Below, piece by piece: positions 8,030 to 17,035 of a DNA stretch of 45,319 bases. Source of the DNA: an uncultured Gammaproteobacteria bacterium (GTDB taxonomy: Bacteria; Pseudomonadota; Gammaproteobacteria; Enterobacterales; Succinivibrionaceae); contig OMZC01000117.1 in assembly GCA_900315395.1 (NCBI GenBank), positions 1 through 45,319 on the forward strand, read 5' to 3'. Both the position numbers and the translations under genes were made by a program. Numbering within the stretch: the first letter of the stretch is position 1; every line of letters starts with the position of its first letter. The notes under the pieces were generated by a model. The model did no database searches. It saw only the letters and a list, made by a program, of their open reading frames with translations, and was not told the DNA's origin.

Positions 8030-8049
8030 CGGAAAGAGGACTCTTTTCG
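8030..8049. promoter_or_regulatory. Palindromic site upstream of ydiJ
   Basis: CGGAAAGAG (8030-8038) GA CTCTTTTCG (8041-8049): nine paired positions around a 2-base centre, one of them G-T. With so small a loop it is more likely a protein-binding site than a terminator. It lies 92 bases before the ydiJ start. Confidence 0.3.
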
Positions 8050-8140
8050 ACGACTTTTGAATATAAACACTCATTTATCAAGCCCTTAAATTAGACAATA
8101 AGACACAGGCTAAAACGAAATTTATCAAAGAGGCAAGCAA

Positions 8141-11100
8141 ATGATCCCTAAGATATCTGACCTTCCACAGTTAGATCCTATCTATGCACAATATCTAAAT
8201 GCTTTAAAAGTATCAGGCTTTAAAGGTGATGTGGAAAGTGCGCATGCATCAAGATTGCTAGTTGCAACAGATAACTCTGTATATCAGAGAATGCCTCAGG
8301 GAGTAATCTTCCCAAAAGATAATGAAGACATCTCTATTGCTTTAAAGTTAAGAGCAACTCCAGTTTATGAGCGCCTGATTATCACTCCAAGAGGTGGTGG
8401 TACCGGTACTAACGGTCAGTCATTAAATGACGGTATTACCATTGACTGCTCTCGCTATATGAAAGCAACCTCAAACTTTGATGCTGATAAGAGAGAAATC
8501 TATGCCCAGTCAGGTGTCATCAAAGATGAGTTAAACGAATTTTTAAAACCATACGGTCTGTTCTTCTCACCTGAGTTATCAACCTCAAGCAGAGCCTGTT
8601 TAGGTGGCATGATTAGTAATGACGCTGCAGGTCAGGGCTCATTACGTTATGGAAGAACCTCAACTCATATTAAAGATGTAACCGTAGTTTTAGCTGATGG
8701 TACTATCACAACCTTCGGTCCTGTAAGTGGTGAAAAACTGCAGGAGTGCCTGAAAAAAGAAGGTTTAGAAGGTGATATCTATCGTGGTTGCTACGCTTTA
8801 TTAAAAGACAACCGTGATGAGATTGAAAAGATCTTCCCTAAATTAAACCGTTTTATGACAGGTTACGATTTAGACCACTCATATGATCCAAAGACTGATA
8901 CCTTAAATTTAGCACGCCTAATCTGCGGTGCTGAAGGTACTTTAGCAGTGATCTGCGGTGCCACCTTAGATTTAACCAAGATCCCTGATTTTAGAGAGCT
9001 GATGGTGGTAAAGTATGAGAACTTTGACAGTGCCTTGCGTCATGCTGTAGATCTGATTGATGCTGGTGTGTTCTCAGTTGAAACAGTAGATTCAAGAGTT
9101 TTATCTTTAGCTAAAAAAGATACCATCTGGTCATCAGTTAAAGACTATATCCATGAAGTTGAAGGTCATGAGATCTTAGGTATCAATATCGTTGAGTTCA
9201 ACGGTTATGATGCTGATACAGAAAGAAGTAAGTTAGAAAAAATCTTTGCTTCTGTAAATAAAAAGGCAGAGACTTTTGAAAACGGTATTTTAGGTGCACA
9301 GTTAGCTCAAACTCCAAAAGCTGTGAGTGCTATTTACGGTATGCGTAAAAAGGCTGTAGGTCTGTTAGGTGCAGCAGCAGGTGACAAGAAACTGGTTGCC
9401 TTCACCGAAGATACTGTAGTACCTCCAAGAAATTTAGCTGACTATATTTTAGAGTTTAGATCTTTATTAGACTCATTACATGTAACCTACGGTATGTTCG
9501 GTCACGTGGACACTGGTCTAATGCATGTACGTCCTGCTCTTGATCTTACAACTGACGAGGACAGAGAAAAATTAGTTACTATCTCTAATAAGGTTGTAGA
9601 ACTGGTTAATAAATACCAAGGACAGATGTGGGGTGAGCACGGTCGTGGTTACCGTTCCTGCTTTGGTGAGGTTTTCTTTAAAACATTATATCCTGTAGCA
9701 CGTAAGGTAAAAGCTCTGTTTGATGCAAAGAATATCTTAAATCCTGGCAAGATCTGCGTTCCATTTGGTAATGAGACCGACAAGATTGTTTCAATTGACT
9801 CTCTTATGAGAGGCGATCTTGATAGAACTATACCATTGACTGTAAGACAGTCTTTTAAAGGTGCTGTAAGCTGTAACGGTAATGGTCAGTGCTTTAGCTA
9901 TCAGACCAGTGCTCTAATGTGTCCTAGCTACCGTTATACCAAGAACCACATCCGTTCACCAAAAGGCTTTAGTGAGTTAATGCGTGAGTGGATGAGACTG
10001 ATGAATGACAGAGGTTATAATATTGCCTCTGAAGAAGTGTCACTAATGACCTCTTCTCCAAATCCAATTAACTTTGTAAAGAGAGTTATCAACACTCTTA
10101 CAACTAAAAAAGAGGATTACTCAACTGAGTATTTAGAGAATATTCAGACCTGTCTGTCATGTAAATCATGTAAGAGTATCTGTCCTGCTCACGTAAATGC
10201 AGCAGATATGAACTCTCGTTTCTTAGCTCTGTACTACAGTCGCTATCTAAGACCTTTAATGGATATCTTAATCCTAAATGCTGAGTTTACTCTGCCTTTA
10301 ATGGCCAAAGTACCTAAGTTATCCAATGCCTTCTTGAGCAACAGCATCATCAAGTCATTAACTAAAAAGATCTTTGGTTTTGTGGATATTCCTCTGTTCA
10401 GTGAAAAGACTTTCCACAAAGAATGTCATGACAATGGTTTTGAAATCTTAACTGCGGATAAGGCAGCTAAGTCAGACTATGAAGTTATCATTGTCACCGA
10501 TCCGTTTACTGTAAGTTATGAAGCTCATGGCTTGATTGCAATGGCTTCATTTATGAGAAACATTGGCTATAAGGTAGCTTTCTTACGCGCTTATGTTAAC
10601 GGCAAGATTAAAGTTATCCGTGGTCAGAGAAGAAGCTTTGTTCATTTTGCAGCAAAGCAGGCTGCTAGACTTGAGCTTATAGCAAAATCAGGCAAAGCAC
10701 TTGTAGGTTATGATCCAGCTTTAACTATCTGTTATCGTGATGAGTACACTCAGATGCTAGGTGACAGACGTGGTGAGTTTGACGTAAAACTCCCTGAAGA
10801 GTGGTTAAATGAGCAGTTTGGCACTAAGACATTTGTAGACCGTTTTGCTAAAATTAAAGATAAAGTTGAACAGGCTGCAAGAGCAGATGAGTTTAAAGAT
10901 CCTTATTTCTTATTTACTCACTGTACCGAAAGAGCTCTAATTACCCAGTCTCCAGTCCTATGGCAGACTTTAATGCAGCACTTCTTCATCAATGTAATTC
11001 CTGAGACTGTAGCTTGCTGTGGTATGGCAGGTCTGTTTGGTCACATTGCAAAAAATCATGATGAAACCTATGCTGTTTATGAGAAAAACTGGAAGGGTAA

Positions 11101-11236
11101 GATTAAGTCACATGACTTTAAGCATTGTTTAATTACAGGCTTTAGCTGCCGTTCACAGGTACACAGAATGGAAGGCAAGGAAGCTGTTCATCCATTATTT
11201 GTATTAAACGACTTATTAAATAAAGCCTTAAAGTAA
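8141..11236 (+). CDS. ydiJ: FAD/FeS D-2-hydroxyacid dehydrogenase, YdiJ family
   Basis: The 1031-residue protein follows E. coli YdiJ (about 1018 residues) from end to end. Residues 1-300 hold the FAD-binding PCMH fold with TPRGGGTGTNGQSLN and PELSTSSRACLGGMI. A FAD-oxidase C-terminal domain follows, with GMFGHVDTG and MWGEHGRGYRS and ending LNPGKIC. The ferredoxin-like region has CLSCKSCKSICP near residue 671. The last part carries the CCG-type motif VACCGMAGLFGH and a terminal HPLFVLNDLL. The YdiJ family oxidises D-2-hydroxyglutarate and related D-2-hydroxyacids, passing electrons through FeS clusters. Start ATG follows AGAGG. The next gene begins 46 bases downstream. Confidence 0.93.
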   Translation: MIPKISDLPQLDPIYAQYLNALKVSGFKGDVESAHASRLLVATDNSVYQRMPQGVIFPKDNEDISIALKLRATPVYERLIITPRGGGTGTNGQSLNDGITIDCSRYMKATSNFDADKREIYAQSGVIKDELNEFLKPYGLFFSPELSTSSRACLGGMISNDAAGQGSLRYGRTSTHIKDVTVVLADGTITTFGPVSGEKLQECLKKEGLEGDIYRGCYALLKDNRDEIEKIFPKLNRFMTGYDLDHSYDPKTDTLNLARLICGAEGTLAVICGATLDLTKIPDFRELMVVKYENFDSALRHAVDLIDAGVFSVETVDSRVLSLAKKDTIWSSVKDYIHEVEGHEILGINIVEFNGYDADTERSKLEKIFASVNKKAETFENGILGAQLAQTPKAVSAIYGMRKKAVGLLGAAAGDKKLVAFTEDTVVPPRNLADYILEFRSLLDSLHVTYGMFGHVDTGLMHVRPALDLTTDEDREKLVTISNKVVELVNKYQGQMWGEHGRGYRSCFGEVFFKTLYPVARKVKALFDAKNILNPGKICVPFGNETDKIVSIDSLMRGDLDRTIPLTVRQSFKGAVSCNGNGQCFSYQTSALMCPSYRYTKNHIRSPKGFSELMREWMRLMNDRGYNIASEEVSLMTSSPNPINFVKRVINTLTTKKEDYSTEYLENIQTCLSCKSCKSICPAHVNAADMNSRFLALYYSRYLRPLMDILILNAEFTLPLMAKVPKLSNAFLSNSIIKSLTKKIFGFVDIPLFSEKTFHKECHDNGFEILTADKAAKSDYEVIIVTDPFTVSYEAHGLIAMASFMRNIGYKVAFLRAYVNGKIKVIRGQRRSFVHFAAKQAARLELIAKSGKALVGYDPALTICYRDEYTQMLGDRRGEFDVKLPEEWLNEQFGTKTFVDRFAKIKDKVEQAARADEFKDPYFLFTHCTERALITQSPVLWQTLMQHFFINVIPETVACCGMAGLFGHIAKNHDETYAVYEKNWKGKIKSHDFKHCLITGFSCRSQVHRMEGKEAVHPLFVLNDLLNKALK

Positions 11237-11282
11237 TGAGGTTTTAAGTTAACGAGTGTTCAGGAAACGAGTGTTTTAGTTA

Positions 11283-11792
11283 ATGAATTTTAAAGATCTG
11301 CTAGCCTATATCTTTGGAAGTGTTCTGCTGTTTTTAGCAGTGCCATCTGTGATGATTTATCTTGGGGTAAATTATACATATGATTTCATGCCCATAGGTT
11401 TGACTAGCAGTATCTTTGGTGCAATCTGTTCAGCCGTTGGTCTGTTTTTTGTCATTTGGTCTAATTATGAATTGATTAAAAAAGGACACGGTGGAGCTGT
11501 AGTTTTAGGTAATGTAAAATTAACTAAACAAACTGACCGCTTGGTAACCGAAGGCCCATACTCTCTTTGCAGAAATCCTATGCATATGGGTATTGTCCTG
11601 TTTTATTTAGGTCTGTGTTGTGCTATAAATTCACTTATAACTTTAGTGATCCCTTGTTTATTTTTAATCTTTGCTCAAATCGTAGCTGTTTATATTGATG
11701 AGCCAAGACTTAAAAGAGATTTCCCTGAAGAATATTCACAGTGGGTACAAAAAGTACCTCAAAGGTTTTGGCCTAAACCTAAAAAAGGCTGA
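11283..11792 (+). CDS. Isoprenylcysteine carboxyl methyltransferase-like membrane protein
   Basis: A 169-residue membrane protein with about four hydrophobic helices. It carries the ICMT/phospholipid-methyltransferase signature near residues 88-103, LVTEGPYSLCRNPMHMG, and the downstream DEPRLKRDFPEEYSQW block that ends in a VPQRFWP motif. Bacterial members are SAM-dependent methyltransferases of unknown substrate. No clear Shine-Dalgarno precedes the ATG; a 10-bp direct repeat AACGAGTGTT (11251-11260 and 11266-11275) lies just upstream. The next gene, ilvI, starts 18 bases after the stop, so the two may be co-transcribed. Confidence 0.78.
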   Translation: MNFKDLLAYIFGSVLLFLAVPSVMIYLGVNYTYDFMPIGLTSSIFGAICSAVGLFFVIWSNYELIKKGHGGAVVLGNVKLTKQTDRLVTEGPYSLCRNPMHMGIVLFYLGLCCAINSLITLVIPCLFLIFAQIVAVYIDEPRLKRDFPEEYSQWVQKVPQRFWPKPKKG

Positions 11793-11810
11793 TTATAAAA
11801 GGAGATTTTC

Positions 11811-13523
11811 ATGACCATGATGTCGGGCGCACAGATGGTAGTGCGCACCTTAGAAGATTTAGGTGTTGATCGCTTATTTGGTTATCCTGGTGGAGCTGTG
11901 CTTGATATTTATGATGCTCTTCTCGAGTCCACAAAGATTAAACACATTCTAGGACGTCATGAGCAGGGCGTAGCCCATGCTGCCGACGGCTATGCAAGAG
12001 CAACAGGTAAAGTCGGTGTATGTTTAGTTACCTCAGGTCCTGGTGCTACTAATACTGTAACTTCAATTGCTACAGCTTATATGGATTCAATCCCAATGGT
12101 AGTTCTTACAGGTCAGGTAGGTACTCCACTTATTGGATCAGATGCTTTCCAAGAAGTTGATACTGTAGGTATCACAAGACCTATAGTAAAGCACTCATAC
12201 TTATGTCAGTGCGCACTGGATATTCCAAAGTATATAAGACAGGCTTTCTATTTAGCTGCATCCGGCAGACCTGGCCCTGTTGTAGTTGATATTCCAAAGG
12301 ATTGTGTAAGACCTTCATTACGCTTTGAATACCCAGAACAGAAAGGTCCTGTAAAGTTACGTTCATACAACCCAACCATGCAGGGGCACCGCGGTCAGGT
12401 AAAGAGAGCTGCTAAATTATTAGCTGAGGCCAATCACCCTGTAATGCTAATCGGTGGTGGTGCTCAGTTATCAGGTGCAACTGATGAAGTGCGTTCAATT
12501 GCTCATCGCTTTAATGTACCAGTAACTGCAACCTTAATGGGCTTAGGTGTATATCCTGGTACTGATAAACAGTTCTTGGGCATGTTAGGTATGCACGGTA
12601 CTTATGAAGCAAACCTTGCTATGGATAAGGCAGACTTGGTCTTTGCTGTAGGTTGCCGTTTTGATGACCGTGTAACCAATAACTTAGCTAAATTCTGTCC
12701 TGCTGCTAAGATTGTTCATATTGATATTGATCCTGCTTCAATCTCAAAGACAGTAAATGCTGATATTCCAATCGTAGGTGATGCTAAGACCGTTTTAAAT
12801 CAGTTCATTGATGCTTTCAATGAGTTTGATTTAAAAGAGAACGAGACTGCGATGAAACAGTGGTGGGCTGAGATTGAGAAGTGGCGTCATATCGATTGCC
12901 TGAATTACCGCCATGACGAGAATTTAATTCAGCCTCAGGAAATCATTGAAGCTGTTTATAAGGCAACTGACGGTAAGGCTATCATTGCAACCGACGTAGG
13001 TCAGCATCAGATGTTTACAGCTTTATACTATAAGTTCGATGAACCTCGTCATCTGTTAACCTCAGGTGGCTTAGGTACTATGGGCTATGGTTTCCCAGCT
13101 GCAATCGGTGCTAAAGTAGGTGAGCCTGATAAAGAGGTTTGCTTATTTACAGGTGACGGTTCATTCCAGATGAATATTCAGGAGTTATCAACCTGTTTAG
13201 AGTTTGGTATTCCACTTAAGATCTTTATCTTAGATAACCACACATTAGGTATGGTTCGTCAGTGGCAGAAAATGTTCTATCACGGACACATCAGTTCTAC
13301 TAACTTAAACTCAAATCCTGACTTTATCGCTTTAGCTAAAGCTTATGGTCATGAAGGCATCAGAATTGAAGATCCTAAAGATCTTGAATCTGGTGTAAAG
13401 AAAGCATTAGCTATGAAAGATAAATTAGTGATTGTAGATATTGTCTGCAACACTGATGCTAAGGTTCTGCCTATGCAACAGATGGGTGGCAGTATGTCAG
13501 ACATGTTCCTAAATGAGGATTAG
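11811..13523 (+). CDS. ilvI: Acetolactate synthase large subunit, copy 1
   Basis: The 570-residue ThDP enzyme aligns with E. coli IlvI along its length. Catalytic Glu51 lies in GRHEQG; the N-terminal PYR domain has FGYPGGAVLDIYDAL; the middle domain has LGMLGMHGTYEAN and the FAD-contacting RFDDRVTNN; the C-terminal domain has TSGGLGTMGYGFPAAIG and the ThDP motif GDGSFQMN. It condenses two pyruvates to acetolactate (valine, leucine), or pyruvate with 2-ketobutyrate (isoleucine). Trp485 in MVRQWQ is the residue equivalent to Trp464 of AHAS II, known to favour 2-ketobutyrate. AGGAG lies 6 bases before the start. The stop is one base from the next start (ilvH). Confidence 0.95.
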   Translation: MTMMSGAQMVVRTLEDLGVDRLFGYPGGAVLDIYDALLESTKIKHILGRHEQGVAHAADGYARATGKVGVCLVTSGPGATNTVTSIATAYMDSIPMVVLTGQVGTPLIGSDAFQEVDTVGITRPIVKHSYLCQCALDIPKYIRQAFYLAASGRPGPVVVDIPKDCVRPSLRFEYPEQKGPVKLRSYNPTMQGHRGQVKRAAKLLAEANHPVMLIGGGAQLSGATDEVRSIAHRFNVPVTATLMGLGVYPGTDKQFLGMLGMHGTYEANLAMDKADLVFAVGCRFDDRVTNNLAKFCPAAKIVHIDIDPASISKTVNADIPIVGDAKTVLNQFIDAFNEFDLKENETAMKQWWAEIEKWRHIDCLNYRHDENLIQPQEIIEAVYKATDGKAIIATDVGQHQMFTALYYKFDEPRHLLTSGGLGTMGYGFPAAIGAKVGEPDKEVCLFTGDGSFQMNIQELSTCLEFGIPLKIFILDNHTLGMVRQWQKMFYHGHISSTNLNSNPDFIALAKAYGHEGIRIEDPKDLESGVKKALAMKDKLVIVDIVCNTDAKVLPMQQMGGSMSDMFLNED

Positions 13524-13524
13524 T

Positions 13525-14028
13525 ATGCGCCAGGTTATTTCAATCTTATTAGAAAACGAAGCTGGAGCTTTATCAAGAGTCGTAGGACTGTTCTCTCAGC
13601 GTGGCTACAACATTGAGAATATTACTGCAGCTCCAACTGAGGATAAATCCATCTCAAGAATCACCATCTTAACAGAAGGTGATGGCACTGTAGTTGAAAG
13701 AATTACCAAGCAGTTACATAAGTTAGTTAATGTAATTAAGGTGTCAAGCCAGCAGGATAATTCCTGTGATATCGTAGAGCGCGAGATCCTCTTTGTTAAG
13801 GTACAGGCAGTAGGTCATACCTTAAGAGAAGAAATTAAGACTTTATGTGATATCTTTAAAGCTGAAATCGTGGATATTACACCAGAGCTTTACATCCTGC
13901 AGTTTGTGAACACTTCATTTGAAGTGGACAGATTTTTAAAGGCTGTCTCAGAGCAAGCTGAAGTCATTGAAACCGTGCGCTCAGGCGTGTGTGGTATCTT
14001 CAGAGGCGAGCATTCACTGCATTCTTAA
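13525..14028 (+). CDS. ilvH: Acetolactate synthase small (regulatory) subunit, copy 1
   Basis: The 167-residue protein begins MRQVISILLENEAGALSRVV, an ACT domain that binds valine in IlvH-type subunits and gives feedback inhibition; GYNIENITAAPTED completes the first ACT half. The C-terminal half, from about residue 80, is the small-subunit activation domain ending in VIETVRSGVCGIFRG. GAGG at 13515-13518, inside the end of ilvI, supports this start over the ATG at 13513. It is translationally coupled to ilvI copy 1, and a terminator follows 20 bases after the stop. Confidence 0.95.
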   Translation: MRQVISILLENEAGALSRVVGLFSQRGYNIENITAAPTEDKSISRITILTEGDGTVVERITKQLHKLVNVIKVSSQQDNSCDIVEREILFVKVQAVGHTLREEIKTLCDIFKAEIVDITPELYILQFVNTSFEVDRFLKAVSEQAEVIETVRSGVCGIFRGEHSLHS

Positions 14029-14048
14029 TTTACAATATTTAAGTATAG

Positions 14049-14071
14049 AGCCTCGCAGTGCGGGGCTTTTT
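14049..14071 (+). terminator. Rho-independent terminator after ilvH copy 1
   Basis: AGCCTCGC (14049-14056), loop AGT, GCGGGGCT (14060-14067), five T. It ends just 5 bases before the ATG at 14077. Confidence 0.85.
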
Positions 14072-14076
14072 AAATT

Positions 14077-15105
14077 ATGACAGAGCAAGAATTTACAACT
14101 TACAAAACTGAGCTTTTAGCAAAAGTAGAAAAGCTTTATAAAAACGATGAATTATTTAAAATCATCGACCTTTTAGAGAACAGTGAGCTTGATTTTGAGC
14201 TGTGCATGGAGCTAGTTAGAACCTATATCAATGCAGCTAACAGAACCTCTGATCCTTTTTCTTTATTTGAAAAATCAGAGATTTTATTAGATAAGTTCTC
14301 ATTAGAAGGTAAGATTTCAGCTAAATACCATTTTTTAAGAGGCTATATCCTTTTTAAGAAAGGACTTATTTCCGATAGCTTAATCCGTTTTGAAGAAGCA
14401 CTAAAACATGCTTCAGTTATGGATGGTCAACTGTTCTCAAACATCACCATCATGATTGATAATGCCAAACGTCTTTTAGATAAAGCTGAGTTTAAAGGTT
14501 TAGATGAGAAGGACTCAAAAGAGCTTTTATCTTTTGTAGAAAAGAACTTTGGTAAAGTAAATCACTTATGTGAGTTCTCACATGTTTCTCTGTATCAAAT
14601 TGCACCTACAAAAGAGCATGACTACAACCTGATTGTAAGTGTTGGTTTGAGTGGTAAAAACACAGAGTCAAGTTCAGAGCTAAAACAAGAGAATATAGAG
14701 CTCTGTCTTGCACTGCCAAAAGACTACAGATTTAATAAAGACTCAAAATCAGCATTTGAGATTTATATGTTAATTGAGATAATAAGCTATCTTATAACTG
14801 AGAAAAATCCTGTAGGTTTTGGCTATTATCTTGAAAAGGAAAATGGCTTTTCAAAGAGAACTGCTTTTACCGGTGCGATGCTAGCTTCATTAGGAGAATA
14901 TCCTAAAGAGAGTCAGTCGGTTATCTTATCCTCTGGCCGCAATGTCAATTTCTATGAATTGTTGCCACTGCGTCCTATGGAACTTAATTTTAGAAAAACT
15001 CACAGTGCGCATGAACTGTTAGAGCTTTTCAAAGAGCATCTTATAAAACTGACTCCTTTTATCAGTACTCGAGATGATGTCTGCCAGAGACTGAATAAAG
15101 AGTAG
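14077..15105 (+). CDS. TPR-containing protein with SUFU-like domain
   Basis: The 342-residue protein has two parts. Residues 1-150 are helical and TPR-like (YHFLRGYILFKKGLISDSLI, RFEEALKHA). Residues 165-340 resemble the bacterial suppressor-of-fused (SUFU-like) fold: a strand-rich core with IELCLALPKDY near 207, a GFGYYLEKENGFS segment, and FYELLPLRPMELNFRK near 290, with a final HELLELF helix. SUFU-like bacterial proteins are often found as immunity proteins or in contact-dependent loci, but no toxin gene lies nearby here. The ATG is only 5 bases past a terminator and has no Shine-Dalgarno, so its promoter must lie inside ilvH or it is translated from read-through. It separates two ilvIH pairs. 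Confidence 0.6.
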   Translation: MTEQEFTTYKTELLAKVEKLYKNDELFKIIDLLENSELDFELCMELVRTYINAANRTSDPFSLFEKSEILLDKFSLEGKISAKYHFLRGYILFKKGLISDSLIRFEEALKHASVMDGQLFSNITIMIDNAKRLLDKAEFKGLDEKDSKELLSFVEKNFGKVNHLCEFSHVSLYQIAPTKEHDYNLIVSVGLSGKNTESSSELKQENIELCLALPKDYRFNKDSKSAFEIYMLIEIISYLITEKNPVGFGYYLEKENGFSKRTAFTGAMLASLGEYPKESQSVILSSGRNVNFYELLPLRPMELNFRKTHSAHELLELFKEHLIKLTPFISTRDDVCQRLNKE

Positions 15106-15156
15106 AATAGTAGGTCATTAAATCAGGTTAAATGCCAGATTACAGAATTTTATTTG

Positions 15157-15228
15157 TAGTAAGCGAAAAAAGAGGAGGCTGCAGCTATGAAATATAACCG
15201 ACAGATCACAATAAACTATTGCTTACTA
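15157..15228 (+). promoter_or_regulatory. Inverted repeat enclosing a candidate leader ORF
   Basis: TAGTAAGC (15157-15164) is the exact reverse complement of GCTTACTA (15221-15228). The pair would close a stem around the Shine-Dalgarno and most of the 18-codon ORF. The second arm also overlaps the palindrome TACTAGTA (15224-15231). No classical terminator with a T-run follows before ilvI copy 2. Confidence 0.35.
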
Positions 15229-15243
15229 GTACGAGTGCGCTAA
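15187..15243 (+). CDS. Candidate leader peptide upstream of ilvI copy 2
   Basis: An 18-codon ORF encodes MKYNRQITINYCLLVRVR. It has an ideal Shine-Dalgarno, AGGAGG at 15173-15178, 8 bases before its ATG, stronger than that of the gene it precedes. Six of 18 residues are Ile, Leu or Val, and its end LLVRVR recalls the branched-chain-rich leader of E. coli ilvB. It lies 67 bases before ilvI copy 2. A leader peptide is inference; it has no run of branched-chain codons as dense as in E. coli leaders, and chance cannot be excluded. Confidence 0.35.
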   Translation: MKYNRQITINYCLLVRVR

Positions 15244-15310
15244 TGACTGTTTGCCTTACATGGCTTATTTGATGTTTTAAAGATTAAAAAAGATTTTAGA
15301 GATAAAAAAT

Positions 15311-17035
15311 ATGGAACAGTTAAACGGTGCACAGCAGGTTGTTAGAGTTTTAGAAGATCTTGGAGTAACCAGAATTTTTGGTTATCCAGGTGCTGCTGTT
15401 ACAGATATTTATGATGAGTTATATGACTCAAAGAAAGTTGTTCATACACTAGCCCGTCACGAGCAGGGCGCAGTTCACATGGCTGACGGTTATGCCAGAG
15501 CTACAGGTAACGTAGGTGTAGCTATCGTAACTTCAGGTCCTGGTGCTACTAACACTGTTACAGCTTTAGCTACAGCTTATGGAGATTCAATTCCACTGGT
15601 TTTAATTACAGGTCAGGTAAGTACAGATTTAATCGGTACTGATGCTTTCCAGGAAGTTGATACTATGGGTGTTACAAGACCTGTTGTAAAGTACAGCTTC
15701 TTATGTAAAAAGCCTGAGGATATCGCTAAAAATTTACGTAAAGCCTTCTTTATTGCTTCAACTGGCAGAAAAGGCCCTGTAGTAGTTGATATTCCAAAGA
15801 ACTGTCAGAGCAGAAACTATTTCTTTGATTATGATACCAACCCTGATGTAAAGATCCGCTCCTATAATCCTACCGTTTATGGTCATAAAGGACAGATAAA
15901 AAGAGCTGTAAACGAGATCTTAAAAGCTTTGCACCCAGTAATGTTAATCGGTGGTGGTGTAGTGCAGGGAGATGCAACAGGAGAAGTTTATAAGATTGCT
16001 AAAAGATTAAACTTACCTGTTGTAAGTACTCTTATGGGGATCTCAGGCTATCCAGCTTCAGATCCTAACTATTTAGGTATGTTAGGTATGCATGGCTTGT
16101 ATGAAGCTAATGAAACCATGCACCACTCAGATTTAATCTTTGCTGTAGGTACTCGTTTTGCTGATAGAGCAACTAATAAAGTATCTAAGTTCTGCCCTGA
16201 TGCAACTATCGTTCATATCGATGTTGATCCTGCTTCAATTTCAAAGACAGTTCAGGCAGATATCCCAATTGTAGGTGATGCTAAGACTGTTTTAAATCAG
16301 ATCATTTCTACATTAGATGAGTCTGATACTTCAAAGCAGCCTGACTTAAAGCCTTGGTGGGACGAGATTAACACCTATAAGCAAAAGCACTGCTTAGCTT
16401 ATGCTAAAAAAGACGGCATCATCAGACCACAGGAAGTAATCGAGACTATCTCAAGAGTAAGTCATGAGTTAGGAATTGACCCATACGTAACCACTGATGT
16501 AGGTCAGCATCAGATGTTTACAGCTCAGTACTTTAAGTTTGAAAAACCGCGTCATTTCATTACATCAGGTGGTTTAGGAACTATGGGCTTGGGCTTCCCA
16601 GCAGCTATCGGTGCCAAGTTTGCAATTCCAGATGCAACCGTACTTTGTATCTCAGGTGACGGCTCTTTCCAGATGAATATGCAGGAATTGGCCGTTTGCA
16701 GAAAGTACAATTTACCAGTTAAAGTTTTCATTCTGGATAACTCTGTATTAGGTATGGTTCGTCAGTTCCAGACTGTGTTCTATGATCACCGCTACAGTGC
16801 TACAAATCTTGATGGAAACCCTGACTTTGTAAAACTGGTTGAAGCATATGGCTTTAAGGGTATTAGAGTAACTGATGAGAGTAAACTTGAGAGCACTGTA
16901 AGAGAAGTACTCAAGGCTAAAGATGAGTTTATCTTAGTGGACGTTATCACTGATACTAATACAAAGGTAATGCCATGGTTAAGAGCTAATGGCTCAATGG
17001 TTGATATGATGTTAAATGATGAGGAGAACAAATAA
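15311..17035 (+). CDS. ilvI: Acetolactate synthase large subunit, copy 2
   Basis: The 574-residue paralogue of the enzyme at 11811 aligns with it nearly colinearly: Glu51 in RHEQ, FGYPGAAVTDIYDEL, LGMLGMHGLYEAN, RFADRATNK and GDGSFQMN. The equivalent of AHAS II Trp464 is Phe486 (MVRQFQ), whereas copy 1 has Trp485. Substitutions at that residue in AHAS II lower preference for 2-ketobutyrate over pyruvate, so this copy may favour acetolactate for valine and leucine; this is inference. The Shine-Dalgarno is weak (AGAG). The stop shares one base with the ilvH start. It has its own upstream region with a candidate leader ORF. Confidence 0.95.
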   Translation: MEQLNGAQQVVRVLEDLGVTRIFGYPGAAVTDIYDELYDSKKVVHTLARHEQGAVHMADGYARATGNVGVAIVTSGPGATNTVTALATAYGDSIPLVLITGQVSTDLIGTDAFQEVDTMGVTRPVVKYSFLCKKPEDIAKNLRKAFFIASTGRKGPVVVDIPKNCQSRNYFFDYDTNPDVKIRSYNPTVYGHKGQIKRAVNEILKALHPVMLIGGGVVQGDATGEVYKIAKRLNLPVVSTLMGISGYPASDPNYLGMLGMHGLYEANETMHHSDLIFAVGTRFADRATNKVSKFCPDATIVHIDVDPASISKTVQADIPIVGDAKTVLNQIISTLDESDTSKQPDLKPWWDEINTYKQKHCLAYAKKDGIIRPQEVIETISRVSHELGIDPYVTTDVGQHQMFTAQYFKFEKPRHFITSGGLGTMGLGFPAAIGAKFAIPDATVLCISGDGSFQMNMQELAVCRKYNLPVKVFILDNSVLGMVRQFQTVFYDHRYSATNLDGNPDFVKLVEAYGFKGIRVTDESKLESTVREVLKAKDEFILVDVITDTNTKVMPWLRANGSMVDMMLNDEENK

